64,000 bases of DNA from Roseovarius sp. THAF27 (GTDB lineage: Bacteria > Pseudomonadota > Alphaproteobacteria > Rhodobacterales > Rhodobacteraceae), in contig NZ_CP045393.1 in NCBI RefSeq assembly GCF_009363655.1, positions 3,348,001 through 3,412,000 of the forward strand, read 5' to 3'. Position numbers and translations under genes: made by a program. Below the pieces are notes generated by a model. It had not been told where the DNA came from, searched no databases, and saw only the letters and a program-made list of their open reading frames with translations. Positions 35,901-43,705 of this stretch are shown in pieces. Position 1 is the stretch's first letter. Each line of letters opens with the position of its first letter.

Positions 35901-37990
35901 AGCGCAAGCGTCGTGTTGACCACATTGGTCCCTGCTGCGACACGGATTTCGACGAACTCACCCGCGTCCGCACCGTCATTGTCGTAATGGAACTCGTTGA
36001 TCCGTCCGGCAAAAGGCTCCGGCGCCCCGCCGTTTTCGGCACCCGGGGTGCCCAGATCGCCGTCTCCGAATGCCTGCGTTGCGGTTACCCAGTTGCTGCC
36101 GATGTTGTTGTCTGTGGAAAGGTCGGTCAGTTCCATCGATGCGCCGTTCGGATCGGGGAAATCCGGCCCACCGTCATATTCAACGCGGTCCACTTCGCGG
36201 CCCTGAGTGTCGGTCAGGACAATTTCGTCGGCCCCGTTCGCGAGGGCCACGCCGCTGTATTGATAGTCGACCGTTACCCCCCCGTTGCTGAGCGTATCGG
36301 CGTTGCGTCCCAGAACAAGGTATTGGCCAGGCTGGATCAGCAGCGGGCCACCATTTTCAATGACATGCGCGTCGGAGTCATTGTCGGTAATCGTGAATCC
36401 ATTCAGATCGACAGCCTGCTCGCCCGAATTGTAGACCTCGAAATACTCACCGTCCGCATCCGAAACCGCTGCCGGATTCTGCATGATCTCCGAAATCACT
36501 ATTTGCGCGAGCGGGACGAAATCGTTGTTCAATCCGCGCGTGTCCTGATCGGCCACCATCCAGCCGTCACCATCCTCGGCACGTTCAAGCGATGCACCGA
36601 TGGGTGTGCCACTGCCTTCGGTCACGCCGATATCGGTCGAGGTGACGCCCGCCGCGGTGCCTTCGGTTGCGGTCAGCGTTCCTTCGTAGCTGATCAACTC
36701 GATCAGCTCGCCGTTGTTCGACAGGGCGATCCCGTCCGCCGGTCCGTTTTGAATACCGTTGGTCGGCAATTCGACAAGGTAATAATCGAACCCGCCTTGC
36801 GTGCTGTCCGGCGACGCCTCCAGTGTCTCGGTGTCATAAACGGTGCCGCTGTCGCGGTAGAACTCGATCAGCAGACCCGAAACATCCTGACCTGCGCCCA
36901 CCCGGATCTCGACAAACTCACCGGCATCCGTGCCGGCATTGTCATAGTGAAACTCGTTGATACGCGCGTCGACTTCCGCGACATCGGCGACGGTCACGGC
37001 AATGTCGCCCGTCTCGGTCACATCGCCATCGCTGACACCGACCTGTACCTCATAGACATTGTCGCCACCGGCATCGGCAGGGGCCTCGAAATCCGGCGCG
37101 GATACAAAGCTGAGCTCGCCCGTTTGCGCATCGATCTGGAAGAACGCTGCATCGGCGCCGCCGGTGATCGAATATTCCAGCGTGTCACCATCCACGTCGC
37201 TGCCCACAATCTGGGCCGGAACGGCGGTCGTGTTCTCGTCGATGGTGACCTCCGCAAGTGCCGAAAGGATCGGTCGATCATTCGCACCTTCAACGGTCAC
37301 GGTAACTACGGCTTCGCTCAAACCACCGCGTCCATCATCGACCGTGTAGGTAAAGGTATCCGTAGCCGTCTCGCCGTCGTCCAGCCCGTCGAAAACCGTG
37401 CCGGGCTCATAGACCACCTGGTTGCCCACAAGGCTAACCGACGCGCCGGACGCGGATGTGGCCGAGACCGCCGTGATCATGATGGCGTCACCATCAAAAT
37501 CGCGATCGTTAACCAAAAGATCGGCCACGGCGATCTCGGTCGCACCATCTTCGGCCGCGTTCACACTGTCATCGCCGGCGATGACCGCATTATTCCGGCC
37601 GTTCACAAAGATCGTCAGGTCATCGGCCGCAAAATGAAGCGCCTCAACACTTTTCAGCCGATCCGTGCCAGCGTCGCCGACTGCCGCAGACGAGGTGTTG
37701 GAAACCGTCACGTTGCGCCCCAACCATCCACCACGCACTATGATGTCGTAATCGTCCAGCCCACCCTCGTAGACCGCAGTGTCAAAACCGAGACCGCCAA
37801 CGATCAGGTCATTGCCCGCGCCGCCTTCCAGGATGTCATCGCCCCAGCCGCCAAAGATAGTGTCGTTACCGTCCCCCGCGGAAATCTCGTCGTCCCCGCC
37901 GAACCCAAAGATATAGTCGGAATAGACCGAGCCGGTCAGGATGTTGGATTTGGAATTGCCGAACTCAAAATTGCGCCACCAAGCGGTCAT
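32993..37990 (-). CDS. Giant secreted RTX nuclease of the ExeM/NucH type
   Basis: 1665 residues without a Sec signal. Order: RTX calcium-binding nonapeptides (about 20-70, GGDDEISAGDGNDTIFGGWGDDILEGGAGNDLIVGG), a cadherin-like/VCBS region (about 135-235), a cadherin domain (about 240-335), four lamin-tail-like domains (about 342-1000, two starting RINEFHYDN), an OB-fold segment (ISEVQGAGPVA...FFLQEEDTDSDGD), and an endonuclease/exonuclease/phosphatase domain from about 1290 with NVLNYF, IQEIENNG, SSHFKSKG, LGDFNAYAEEDP and SSDHDPLILGL. It should degrade extracellular DNA. RTX repeats suggest type I export; N-terminal placement is unusual. Confidence 0.88.
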   Translation of the reverse strand: MTAWWRNFEFGNSKSNILTGSVYSDYIFGFGGDDEISAGDGNDTIFGGWGDDILEGGAGNDLIVGGLGFDTAVYEGGLDDYDIIVRGGWLGRNVTVSNTSSAAVGDAGTDRLKSVEALHFAADDLTIFVNGRNNAVIAGDDSVNAAEDGATEIAVADLLVNDRDFDGDAIMITAVSATSASGASVSLVGNQVVYEPGTVFDGLDDGETATDTFTYTVDDGRGGLSEAVVTVTVEGANDRPILSALAEVTIDENTTAVPAQIVGSDVDGDTLEYSITGGADAAFFQIDAQTGELSFVSAPDFEAPADAGGDNVYEVQVGVSDGDVTETGDIAVTVADVAEVDARINEFHYDNAGTDAGEFVEIRVGAGQDVSGLLIEFYRDSGTVYDTETLEASPDSTQGGFDYYLVELPTNGIQNGPADGIALSNNGELIELISYEGTLTATEGTAAGVTSTDIGVTEGSGTPIGASLERAEDGDGWMVADQDTRGLNNDFVPLAQIVISEIMQNPAAVSDADGEYFEVYNSGEQAVDLNGFTITDNDSDAHVIENGGPLLIQPGQYLVLGRNADTLSNGGVTVDYQYSGVALANGADEIVLTDTQGREVDRVEYDGGPDFPDPNGASMELTDLSTDNNIGSNWVTATQAFGDGDLGTPGAENGGAPEPFAGRINEFHYDNDGADAGEFVEIRVAAGTNVVNTTLALYNGSNGSLYETYSLPTTPASSDGTFDYYVVDTPGLQNGSPDAIALVNDGSVVEFLSYEGEFTALGGPAAGLASTDIGASESGNTPEGFSLQRNEDGTWRVPEAETRGAANDGITPPQGIVINEFRISSGGSSDDTSNFVELLGTPGQGFDGLTLLAVSGEFEPGQVDYAISLDGAVADENGFLLIAEDSNPALEAGDVGVAGLDFFGSPQTFLLVHGFTGSAGDDLDTDNDGTFDMGVGNVITSLSLTNGGGAPDVSYSNDIFGPDGTFTPAGGARDPDGSGAFTQLAFGETSQDTPGESNATGPATPALISEVQGAGPVAARFGEVVTVTAIVTYLVDDGFFLQEEDTDSDGDAATSEGIFIFTGEGASLPSLGDQVSVTGTVTEFFDETQIGDVTDISVVSSGNAMPTMAEIMLSDTASNFEAIEGMRFRLSSGIAGEEITVIENFNFDRFGEITVSAGTQTQATQLFDAQTEATEVAAVIEGNLNNRLIIDDGVSGQNPGAFEYVPNLTAGDDGNGILNAADTFTAEGATLRLGSEITGVTGDPEQDDITGVMRFGFGEYRMLVDGQLVIDPATNEDARPDTPEDVGGNIQVASFNVLNYFTSFSDGTATNPAGQARGATSASDLDRQTAKLVEAFFGTGAEVFAIQEIENNGFGPGSAIATLVDALNAEAALRGSSSVYAFVDPTTDAGPIGTDAITTGLIYNTTAVNLVSSDFIVFDEPSAATTFGLADVLNAVVASGEQLDDFQRNRPSVAAEFEDVVTGETFTVSSSHFKSKGDSGLVDLVVAAQTYLDGGGTGITQADIDALRADPNYDQGDGQGFWNAVRTDAAGELANWLENDYAGTGTESYLMLGDFNAYAEEDPVQTIADDADYTDLIDSFIGQQNAFSFVFDGQQGTLDQALASNDVVSMVTGVTEWHINAQEPDLLNYSSRFNDPGFYSDDVFASSDHDPLILGLDTQPDDLVV

Positions 37991-38507
37991 GCCGAATCTC
38001 CCAGGTAAATCCAGATTTGGTTGACGCGAACGTTGCAGGGCGACGTATCAGTATTGTGTCGACCGGCTCGCATATATCCTGCGCTCGAACTCAGGCGTTG
38101 GACAAACCACAGTCTTTGACGCACATGCGAGATGCCTTTGCATCACTCCGCTATTCAGGCTTGATAAACTTTCTCGGATACAAATCGACCCGCTCGTTGC
38201 TAACAGCTTTCACCGTCTGGTCACGTTCGATTTTCCCGTGCTTCCACAACCGTTTCCGGCGTACTCTTTTTGTTGGACGCGATGGGAAAAGCCTGCTTCT
38301 TCACGCCGCGCCGCACGGTTAAGAAAAACCGACCGCTACAATGAAATAGCCGCGATATTCTCCAACCTCGATCAGGAAAAGCCGACACCGATCGAACTTA
38401 ATACCTCTTTAGAAAAATTCCCAACGACGTCGCCTTCCCGCCTTAAGACTTGCCAAATCCTGGTCAAATTCAGTAATTTTACAATATCGTTACATGGGGG
38501 TGTCGCT
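37991..38507. other. Upstream region of the nuclease gene
   Basis: 517 bp of lower GC between the nuclease start and a small plus-strand frame. It must contain the nuclease promoter; GGGAGA lies 6 bp before the start codon. I found no clear Pho-box array here, unlike the two importer operons. Short frames in the region lack support. Confidence 0.4.
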
Positions 38508-38741
38508 ATGGCTGTGAATACGTTCATTGCTGAAACTGACGAGAATGGTCGTATCAGCTGCGTCTGGATCATTCCTCCGGACAAGAAAAGCCCAAGGGTC
38601 TTCGATCCCCAAAAGCACATCTTCGATCACAAAATCAAAGCTAATTTCTGCGGCGCGCGACCGTCCGATATCCAATCCTGGCTTACCGCATGCTCAAAGT
38701 CTGATGAATTGTCCTCCCGCATAGGGTCTGCGCCGAACTGA
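38508..38741 (+). CDS. Small hypothetical protein
   Basis: 77 residues, MAVNTFIAETDENGRISCVWIIPPDKKSPRVFDPQKHIFDHKIKANFCGARPSDIQSWLTACSKSDELSSRIGSAPN. GGGGG lies about 9 bp upstream of the ATG, and the frame stays open further upstream but without similarity or good starts. Not recognised; two cysteines and no membrane segment. It may not be a real gene. Confidence 0.3.
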   Translation: MAVNTFIAETDENGRISCVWIIPPDKKSPRVFDPQKHIFDHKIKANFCGARPSDIQSWLTACSKSDELSSRIGSAPN

Positions 38742-38810
38742 TCGCAGTTGATCCTGCCCGACCATTGTTCCTCGGACGGTCAGTCCGTCGATTAAACAGC
38801 AGCGCGCGTT

Positions 38811-39731
38811 CTAGCGATAGACCGGGTTGCTCCATGCGCGCCTGCCCGCGGCATCGACCACGGTCACCCGCATCCAGGCCGAACTGTCGAACCGGCCCAA
38901 CGGAACGGAGGCGCGCGTCATTGATGCCCCATGCTGCGCCACCGCCGCCGAGCCCTGCCCCTGAACGATGACTGAAGCCGACGCGCTGCATTCAACCGTA
39001 ACCACGTCATCTTCCCAGTGAAGGCCACGAATTTCCGGTCCGGTACTCGAATAGAACGCGCCGTCCTTCAATGCCGCCAGAAGCGCATCAGGATCGTTTT
39101 CTTCGGCCTTGACCATCACCCAGCCACCAAAATGGTCCGGTTCTGTGAAATGGGCGTCGTCCGTGGCGCAAAGCGTCATTTGCCGCCCCTCGGTCAGCAA
39201 TTGGTCAAGCGTGTAAAAGCCATGCGGCCGGTCGCAGCCCACGGCACAACCATGGTTGTAAACCTCGACTGCGTGCGCCGCGGACAAGCTGCGGGCATCT
39301 TCGGTGGTCAGGCCCGACCATTCCGGATGCGCCACCGCAACGAAAGCCCCCGCCATGCGTGCTCGCTGCGCTAGGTCGGGACCACTTTCCTGGTCCTCGA
39401 CCGGGAAAAAGCCCGGCGCGTTCGGCGGCTCGAAATCAGTGGGCAGGCCAACGGCTAGAATATGCCAAAGCTCATCATTCTCCATTGCGCCCGAATGCAG
39501 CTCGGCCCCAAGGATCGTAGTGAAATCACGCGTTCTGAACGGTGTCGTGTCCGCAATCGGATAGCCATACTGCCCGATGAAGTGATCGGTGAGCGAGATA
39601 AAATCATATCCTTCGTCACGATAGCGGCGGCAGACCTCCTCGGGTTCCAGACACCCATCAGACAGGTTCGAATGTGTATGAAGATTGCCGCGCCAAAAGC
39701 GGCCCGGTCGGTCGAAAGCCATACTGCTCAT
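38811..39731 (-). CDS. PHP-domain phosphoesterase (CehA/McbA-like)
   Basis: 306 residues. The PHP metal site is visible: HTHSNLSDG at about 18-26, LTDHF near 47, GAELHSG near 75, VAHPEWSG near 133, VEVYNHGC near 150 and TDDAHF near 191. A small beta domain follows. PHP enzymes of this size hydrolyse phosphoesters or phosphodiesters. No signal peptide is seen, so the substrate would be imported. It sits in the cluster of phosphorus-scavenging genes, 79 bp from a divergent TPR gene. Confidence 0.85.
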   Translation of the reverse strand: MSSMAFDRPGRFWRGNLHTHSNLSDGCLEPEEVCRRYRDEGYDFISLTDHFIGQYGYPIADTTPFRTRDFTTILGAELHSGAMENDELWHILAVGLPTDFEPPNAPGFFPVEDQESGPDLAQRARMAGAFVAVAHPEWSGLTTEDARSLSAAHAVEVYNHGCAVGCDRPHGFYTLDQLLTEGRQMTLCATDDAHFTEPDHFGGWVMVKAEENDPDALLAALKDGAFYSSTGPEIRGLHWEDDVVTVECSASASVIVQGQGSAAVAQHGASMTRASVPLGRFDSSAWMRVTVVDAAGRRAWSNPVYR

Positions 39732-39810
39732 CAGGTCCCCCAGGCAGTGTCACAGACTTGTCGCGAAAGAATGTGAAACCGGTGTGACGACGGGTCCGAA
39801 AGGGTGCGAC

Positions 39811-40371
39811 ATGGCTGATCTTTCGCGCCTTCCGGCGCTCTTGCAGGCAGAAGACTGGGCCGCGGCCGAGCGCGTTTTGCGGCGCGCCGCCAACGCGAAA
39901 TCCGCCCCGGCCGAGGTCTTTTACAACCTTGCCAAGGTTCTGGAAGAGTCGGGCAAGAGTGGCCAGCGTGTCCAGTGGCTTAGGCGCGCGGTGCTGCGGC
40001 GGTCAGATTACGCCAAGGCCTGGTTCGAACTGGGCCGGGCCGAGCTTGAAGCGCTTGATCTCAGGGCTGCGCACCGGGCGTTCGACAAGGCGCACAAGCT
40101 GGATCCCGGCGATAGCGACGCTCGCCGCATGTTCGCGCGGCTCTGCCTGCGACTTGGACAGTGGGACAAGGCAGAAACGGCATTTGGCAATGCGGAAGAC
40201 GCCGAGGCCCGATTGGCGCGATATCGCATTGCAGCCGAAACCGGGCGCAGCACAAGAGCCGATCGCCATGCGTTACTGCTGGATCAGTCCTTGCGGCCAC
40301 AGGCGCTCAAGGCGCTGACCCGCACCGCCAAAGGTGCGATCCCGCTTAACCTGTGTCAGTTCCGGATGTAG
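39811..40371 (+). CDS. TPR-repeat protein
   Basis: 186 residues with at least three tetratricopeptide repeats (AEVFYNLAKVLEESGKSGQRVQWLRRAV, AKAWFELGRAELEALDLRAAHRAFDKAHKLDPGD, DARRMFARLCLRLGQWDKAETAFGNA). Starts at MADLSRLPALL; an open frame upstream to 39685 has no similarity. Probably a protein-interaction adapter. Its end overlaps the convergent gene by 16 bp. Divergent from the PHP gene. Confidence 0.7.
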   Translation: MADLSRLPALLQAEDWAAAERVLRRAANAKSAPAEVFYNLAKVLEESGKSGQRVQWLRRAVLRRSDYAKAWFELGRAELEALDLRAAHRAFDKAHKLDPGDSDARRMFARLCLRLGQWDKAETAFGNAEDAEARLARYRIAAETGRSTRADRHALLLDQSLRPQALKALTRTAKGAIPLNLCQFRM

Positions 40372-40643
40372 CCTTCATCGGCGGCGAGCGACGCCTCCTC
40401 GAAAAAGAGCTTGCACGCCGCGCGCTGCCGGACGCTGTCATAACCCACCCTCTGCGCCCGTGCGCATTTGAACAGGAACGGGGACGGCAACGAGAATTGC
40501 GCGGTACAGGCTGTTTCCTCGATGCCTGACGGATAGCCCTGCATCATCCATCCCATGCATTGCGCGCGCCGGTCCTCCAGCGTCTGCGCTGCGGCGGGGC
40601 TTGCGACGGCGATAAGCGCCGACATTACGATAACTGCTCTCAT
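40356..40643 (-). CDS. Small exported cysteine-containing protein
   Basis: 95 residues. Signal peptide MRAVIVMSALIAVASPAAAQ, then about 75 residues with four cysteines (CMGWMMQGYPSGIEETACTAQF, FLFKCARAQRVGYDSVRQRAACKLFFEE) that could form disulphides in the periplasm. Family not recognised. Convergent with and overlapping the TPR gene by 16 bp. Confidence 0.6.
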   Translation of the reverse strand: MRAVIVMSALIAVASPAAAQTLEDRRAQCMGWMMQGYPSGIEETACTAQFSLPSPFLFKCARAQRVGYDSVRQRAACKLFFEEASLAADEGYIRN

Positions 40644-40696
40644 GACCTACTCATTTGTCATGAAAGTGTTACACTTCCACCTTGATCCGTAAATCC

Positions 40697-41383
40697 CTAA
40701 CGTCGATATCGTTTGCGATACAGACCGGGTTCGCGCGCCAGACCGTCCTGCATGGCGCGATTATCGGCAATTTCGCTCTCGGTCATGGTTATGACCTCCA
40801 GCGTGCTGTCCTTGCGCACTGGCACCACCTGCGCCACTGGCGCGCCACGCGGGATGATGCCGTCGAAACCGGGATCGAGCAGCGCTGGGAAGTGAACATA
40901 GCCATCGGTGTAAAGGTCGCTATCCACAACGCCTGACAAAGTCTGGAACGGCAGGTCCAGATATCCCGCCGGGTGATGAAACAGAAGCGACCAGCCCGGC
41001 TCAGTCGAAAGCGTCCAGTAGTTGATGAATTTCAGAATCAGCCGGTCCGTGGCAAGCGGCGTGCCGTCGGCCTGTTCCGGAACATGCACGCCCACCGGCG
41101 CGCGGCTGATCAGGGCATCGTCCAGGATCGGCGGGTCCCACTCCCAATGCAGTTCCCCATCCTTCACCAATAGGTCGACGGGGTTCAGGATCAAAACGCC
41201 AAGCCGCATTGCGTCGATGAACGGCGGGCAATGTTTCAGCGTCCGGATGCTCTCGTTGCCCAAGCTTTCGGCCGCAACCTCGGACGGCATACTCGACAGC
41301 CAGTCGGGCAGCATCCGCCCCGCCAGAACAGGCCGCGGTAGCAACGGCTCCAGCGCCGGGTGACAGCGTGCGGTGATTTTCAT
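40697..41383 (-). CDS. DUF6065-like hypothetical protein, last gene of the importer operon
   Basis: 228 residues without signal peptide or membrane segment. The pattern RPVLAGRMLPDWLSSMPSE ... TLKHCPPFIDAMRLGVLILNPVDLLVKDGELHWEWD ... FINYWTLSTEPGWSLLFHHPAGYLDLPFQTLSGVVDSD resembles DUF6065 proteins seen in marine bacteria and cyanophages. It begins 10 bp after the second permease gene and is probably cotranscribed with the PotABCD-type importer. Function unknown. Confidence 0.6.
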   Translation of the reverse strand: MKITARCHPALEPLLPRPVLAGRMLPDWLSSMPSEVAAESLGNESIRTLKHCPPFIDAMRLGVLILNPVDLLVKDGELHWEWDPPILDDALISRAPVGVHVPEQADGTPLATDRLILKFINYWTLSTEPGWSLLFHHPAGYLDLPFQTLSGVVDSDLYTDGYVHFPALLDPGFDGIIPRGAPVAQVVPVRKDSTLEVITMTESEIADNRAMQDGLAREPGLYRKRYRR

Positions 41384-41393
41384 AGACCGAAGT

Positions 41394-42281
41394 TTACCGA
41401 CTTTCGTGCCGGGTCAGAAGAGCGTGAGTCACCGCGGCCGTGACAGTCAGAAAAATGATCACCGTACCCACCGCGTTGATTACCGGCGGGTGGCCGTTCG
41501 GGTTGCGGCCCATCGCCCCAATTTCGGTGGCGAAATTGCAGGCCCCGCCTTTGGCGAACATCGTCGTGTTGTAATTTTCCATCGAGCTCAGGAACGCGAT
41601 CACCGCTGCCGAGGCCAGCGCCGGCAACAGAAACGGCAGTGTGATCCGGCGGAACACATGGAACGGCGACGCGCCAAGATCCAGCGCCGCCTCCTCCAGT
41701 TCAACGGGCTGGCGTTGCAGACGCGCCATCAGGATCAGCAGCGGGTAGGCGGCAATAAATGTCACTTGTGCCATCATGATCGTGAAAAGACCCGCGCCAA
41801 CACCAAGCCTGCCCCAAAAGACCAGCGCCGACAGCCCCAGAATAACACCAGGCGCCAGCATCGGTGACAGCAGTACCCACCAGAGCACTCCGTTCATCCG
41901 GCTGCGCCAGCGTGTCAGCAACACTGCACCTGCCAGTCCCAGCAACAAAGCCAGCGGCACGACGACCGCCGAGATGATCAGCGAATTGCCAAAGCACGCC
42001 ATGAATCTGTCCCGGTCCAGCGCGCGCAGCACCGGGTCGGCGCGGATCTCCTCCTCAGGCATCCAGAAAAAAGCGTACCACTTGCCCGTCAGCCCGCCCC
42101 ACTCCGTGACCGAAGGCGGCGAGGTGTCGTTGACGCTCGAGACGATCATCATCAGAAGCGGCGCGAACATGAAGGCCAGGAAGGCCCAGGTGTAAACGGT
42201 CAATACCGCGTTCGCTGTTATCCATGCGTGGCCTTTTGCGGCATTGGGGCGAACGATCATGCCGGTGGTCGCTTCGGTCAT
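41394..42281 (-). CDS. PotC-type ABC importer permease
   Basis: 295-residue inner-membrane permease. About six helices (VLTVYTWAFLAFMFAPLLMMIVSSV, LIISAVVVPLALLLGLAGAVLL and so on) and the EAA loop ELEEAALDLGASPFHVFRRITLPFLLP that docks on the ATPase. The ATG at 42281 overlaps the stop of the preceding permease by 4 bp, which favours it over 42323. Together with the preceding genes it forms a PotABCD-like importer. Confidence 0.9.
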   Translation of the reverse strand: MTEATTGMIVRPNAAKGHAWITANAVLTVYTWAFLAFMFAPLLMMIVSSVNDTSPPSVTEWGGLTGKWYAFFWMPEEEIRADPVLRALDRDRFMACFGNSLIISAVVVPLALLLGLAGAVLLTRWRSRMNGVLWWVLLSPMLAPGVILGLSALVFWGRLGVGAGLFTIMMAQVTFIAAYPLLILMARLQRQPVELEEAALDLGASPFHVFRRITLPFLLPALASAAVIAFLSSMENYNTTMFAKGGACNFATEIGAMGRNPNGHPPVINAVGTVIIFLTVTAAVTHALLTRHESR

Positions 42282-43705
42282 TGCACCCTCGCGAAGTCTT
42301 TCAGGCGCGTGCGCATCGTCCACATGAACAGCGCCACCAATAGAAAGCAGACTAGCGTGTAGGCAAAGGAATAGGCCGCACCGACATTGGAATTCTCCGA
42401 CTCGAAGAACTTATTATAGATGGTCTGGCTGAACCATTCTGCCTGCAGGCCCCGGCTAATGATGCGTGGAACAGAAAACGCTCCGGCGGCCAGCATGAAT
42501 GTCGCGATACAGCCCACCGCGATACCCGGCTTGGCGTGTGGCATTATCACTCGCCAATGCAATCGCGCCGTCGATGCGCCAAGGTCGCGCGCCGCTTCGA
42601 TCTGGTTGCGGTCGAGCGTGGACATCACGTTGAAGATCGGGAAGACCATGAAAAGGACATAGGTATACACGATCACCACAAAGACGGTCAGCGCCGACCG
42701 TTTGAACTGGATCGGCTCGGAAATCGCGCCCGCCCACATCAGCGCCTGGTTCAGCAACCCTTCATTGTCGATGATCGCGGTCCAGGCATAGATACGCATC
42801 AACTCGACGATGGCATATGGTATGACCAGCCCAAGAAACAGCCACATTGCCCGTTCCGGCGGGGTTGCTAAAGCAACTTTGTAGGCAATCGGATAGCACA
42901 CCACCAGCGCCAGTGTAGTGGCCAGTATCGCAAAGATCAGCGTGCGGGTGAGCGTCACCATGCCGATCCGCTCGTAAACCTGCCCGTCCCGCTCGAACCG
43001 TAGGCCCAATACGCCTAGAAGAACGTTTGATAGCGCGGCATCCTCTTCGGCCTTGGTCTCCGGCGCCAGCGGGATAAGCACCGGCTGGGTCAGGGCCGCA
43101 AAATTGCCAAACCCAAAGCGCGACGCGTTGGCTTCCATCACCAAAAGGTCCTGGTACAGCGCACCGGCGACGCGCGTGATCTCTTCAGCCGTCGCGATCT
43201 GGTCTTCGATGGGCGGACTGTCCGTCACTTCCAGCAGGGGCAGGTCATAAAGCTCGTTCAGCCAGGCCTTTTCACCGGCGTCGCGCACCATCTTCTTGCG
43301 GGTCGTGGCGCGGTCACATTGCAGGATGTAAGGCCGGGTAGCCGCCTCGCTCGCGCTTGCATCCATGTCGGATGCGGACGGAACCGCCATGCCGGATGCC
43401 GATGGCACGGACATTCCCGAAGCGGACGGAACCGCCATGCCCGAGGCCGATGGCACGGCCATACCGCCATTCGCCCCCACCGTCTCGGAAGGCGCCTGGT
43501 GTTGCTGCAAAACGTTGATGCAGGTAAAAGCGTCTCGTTCAAGCTGCGCGGCGATCGAACTGTCCAGTTGCCGCTTGGGCTTGGTCAAGGCCCGCTCCAG
43601 CATCGCCAGCTGCGGCAGCACGATCAGCACCAAAGCCCAAATCGCCACGGCTCCGAAGAAGACCGCGACCAAGCCTTTGCCGTAGCCTCGCAGAAGCTCT
43701 CTCAT
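42278..43705 (-). CDS. PotB-type ABC importer permease with a repeat-containing periplasmic insertion
   Basis: 475 residues where PotB is usually under 320. TM1 is at about 13-33 (LVAVFFGAVAIWALVLIVLPQLAML). Then about 180 extra residues project to the periplasm, including four copies of the octapeptide MAVPSASG (one with MSV). The permease core begins about residue 245 (LTRTLIFAILATTLALVVCYPIAYKV) and has the EAA loop QIEAARDLGASTARLHWRVIMPHAKPG. Overlaps both the ATPase gene and the second permease gene by 4 bp. Confidence 0.9.
   Translation of the reverse strand: MRELLRGYGKGLVAVFFGAVAIWALVLIVLPQLAMLERALTKPKRQLDSSIAAQLERDAFTCINVLQQHQAPSETVGANGGMAVPSASGMAVPSASGMSVPSASGMAVPSASDMDASASEAATRPYILQCDRATTRKKMVRDAGEKAWLNELYDLPLLEVTDSPPIEDQIATAEEITRVAGALYQDLLVMEANASRFGFGNFAALTQPVLIPLAPETKAEEDAALSNVLLGVLGLRFERDGQVYERIGMVTLTRTLIFAILATTLALVVCYPIAYKVALATPPERAMWLFLGLVIPYAIVELMRIYAWTAIIDNEGLLNQALMWAGAISEPIQFKRSALTVFVVIVYTYVLFMVFPIFNVMSTLDRNQIEAARDLGASTARLHWRVIMPHAKPGIAVGCIATFMLAAGAFSVPRIISRGLQAEWFSQTIYNKFFESENSNVGAAYSFAYTLVCFLLVALFMWTMRTRLKDFARVQ
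43367..43462 (-). repeat. Four 24-bp in-frame tandem repeats
   Basis: Units 43439-43462, 43415-43438, 43391-43414 and 43367-43390 each encode MAVPSASG or a close variant. Units 1 and 3 share codons (GTGCCATCGGC) and units 2 and 4 share others (GTTCCGTCCGC), so the array grew by duplication of a 48-bp pair. Confidence 0.85.

Noticed and set aside
33239..38008. Long plus-strand frames (733 and 673 codons) opposite the nuclease gene
   Set aside because: Their composition (Arg/His/Val-rich) is typical of antisense frames in GC-rich genes; the minus strand encodes recognisable RTX, cadherin, lamin-tail and nuclease domains.
43367..43462. Short tandem repeats as a possible CRISPR
   Set aside because: Units are contiguous without spacers and in frame within a permease gene.
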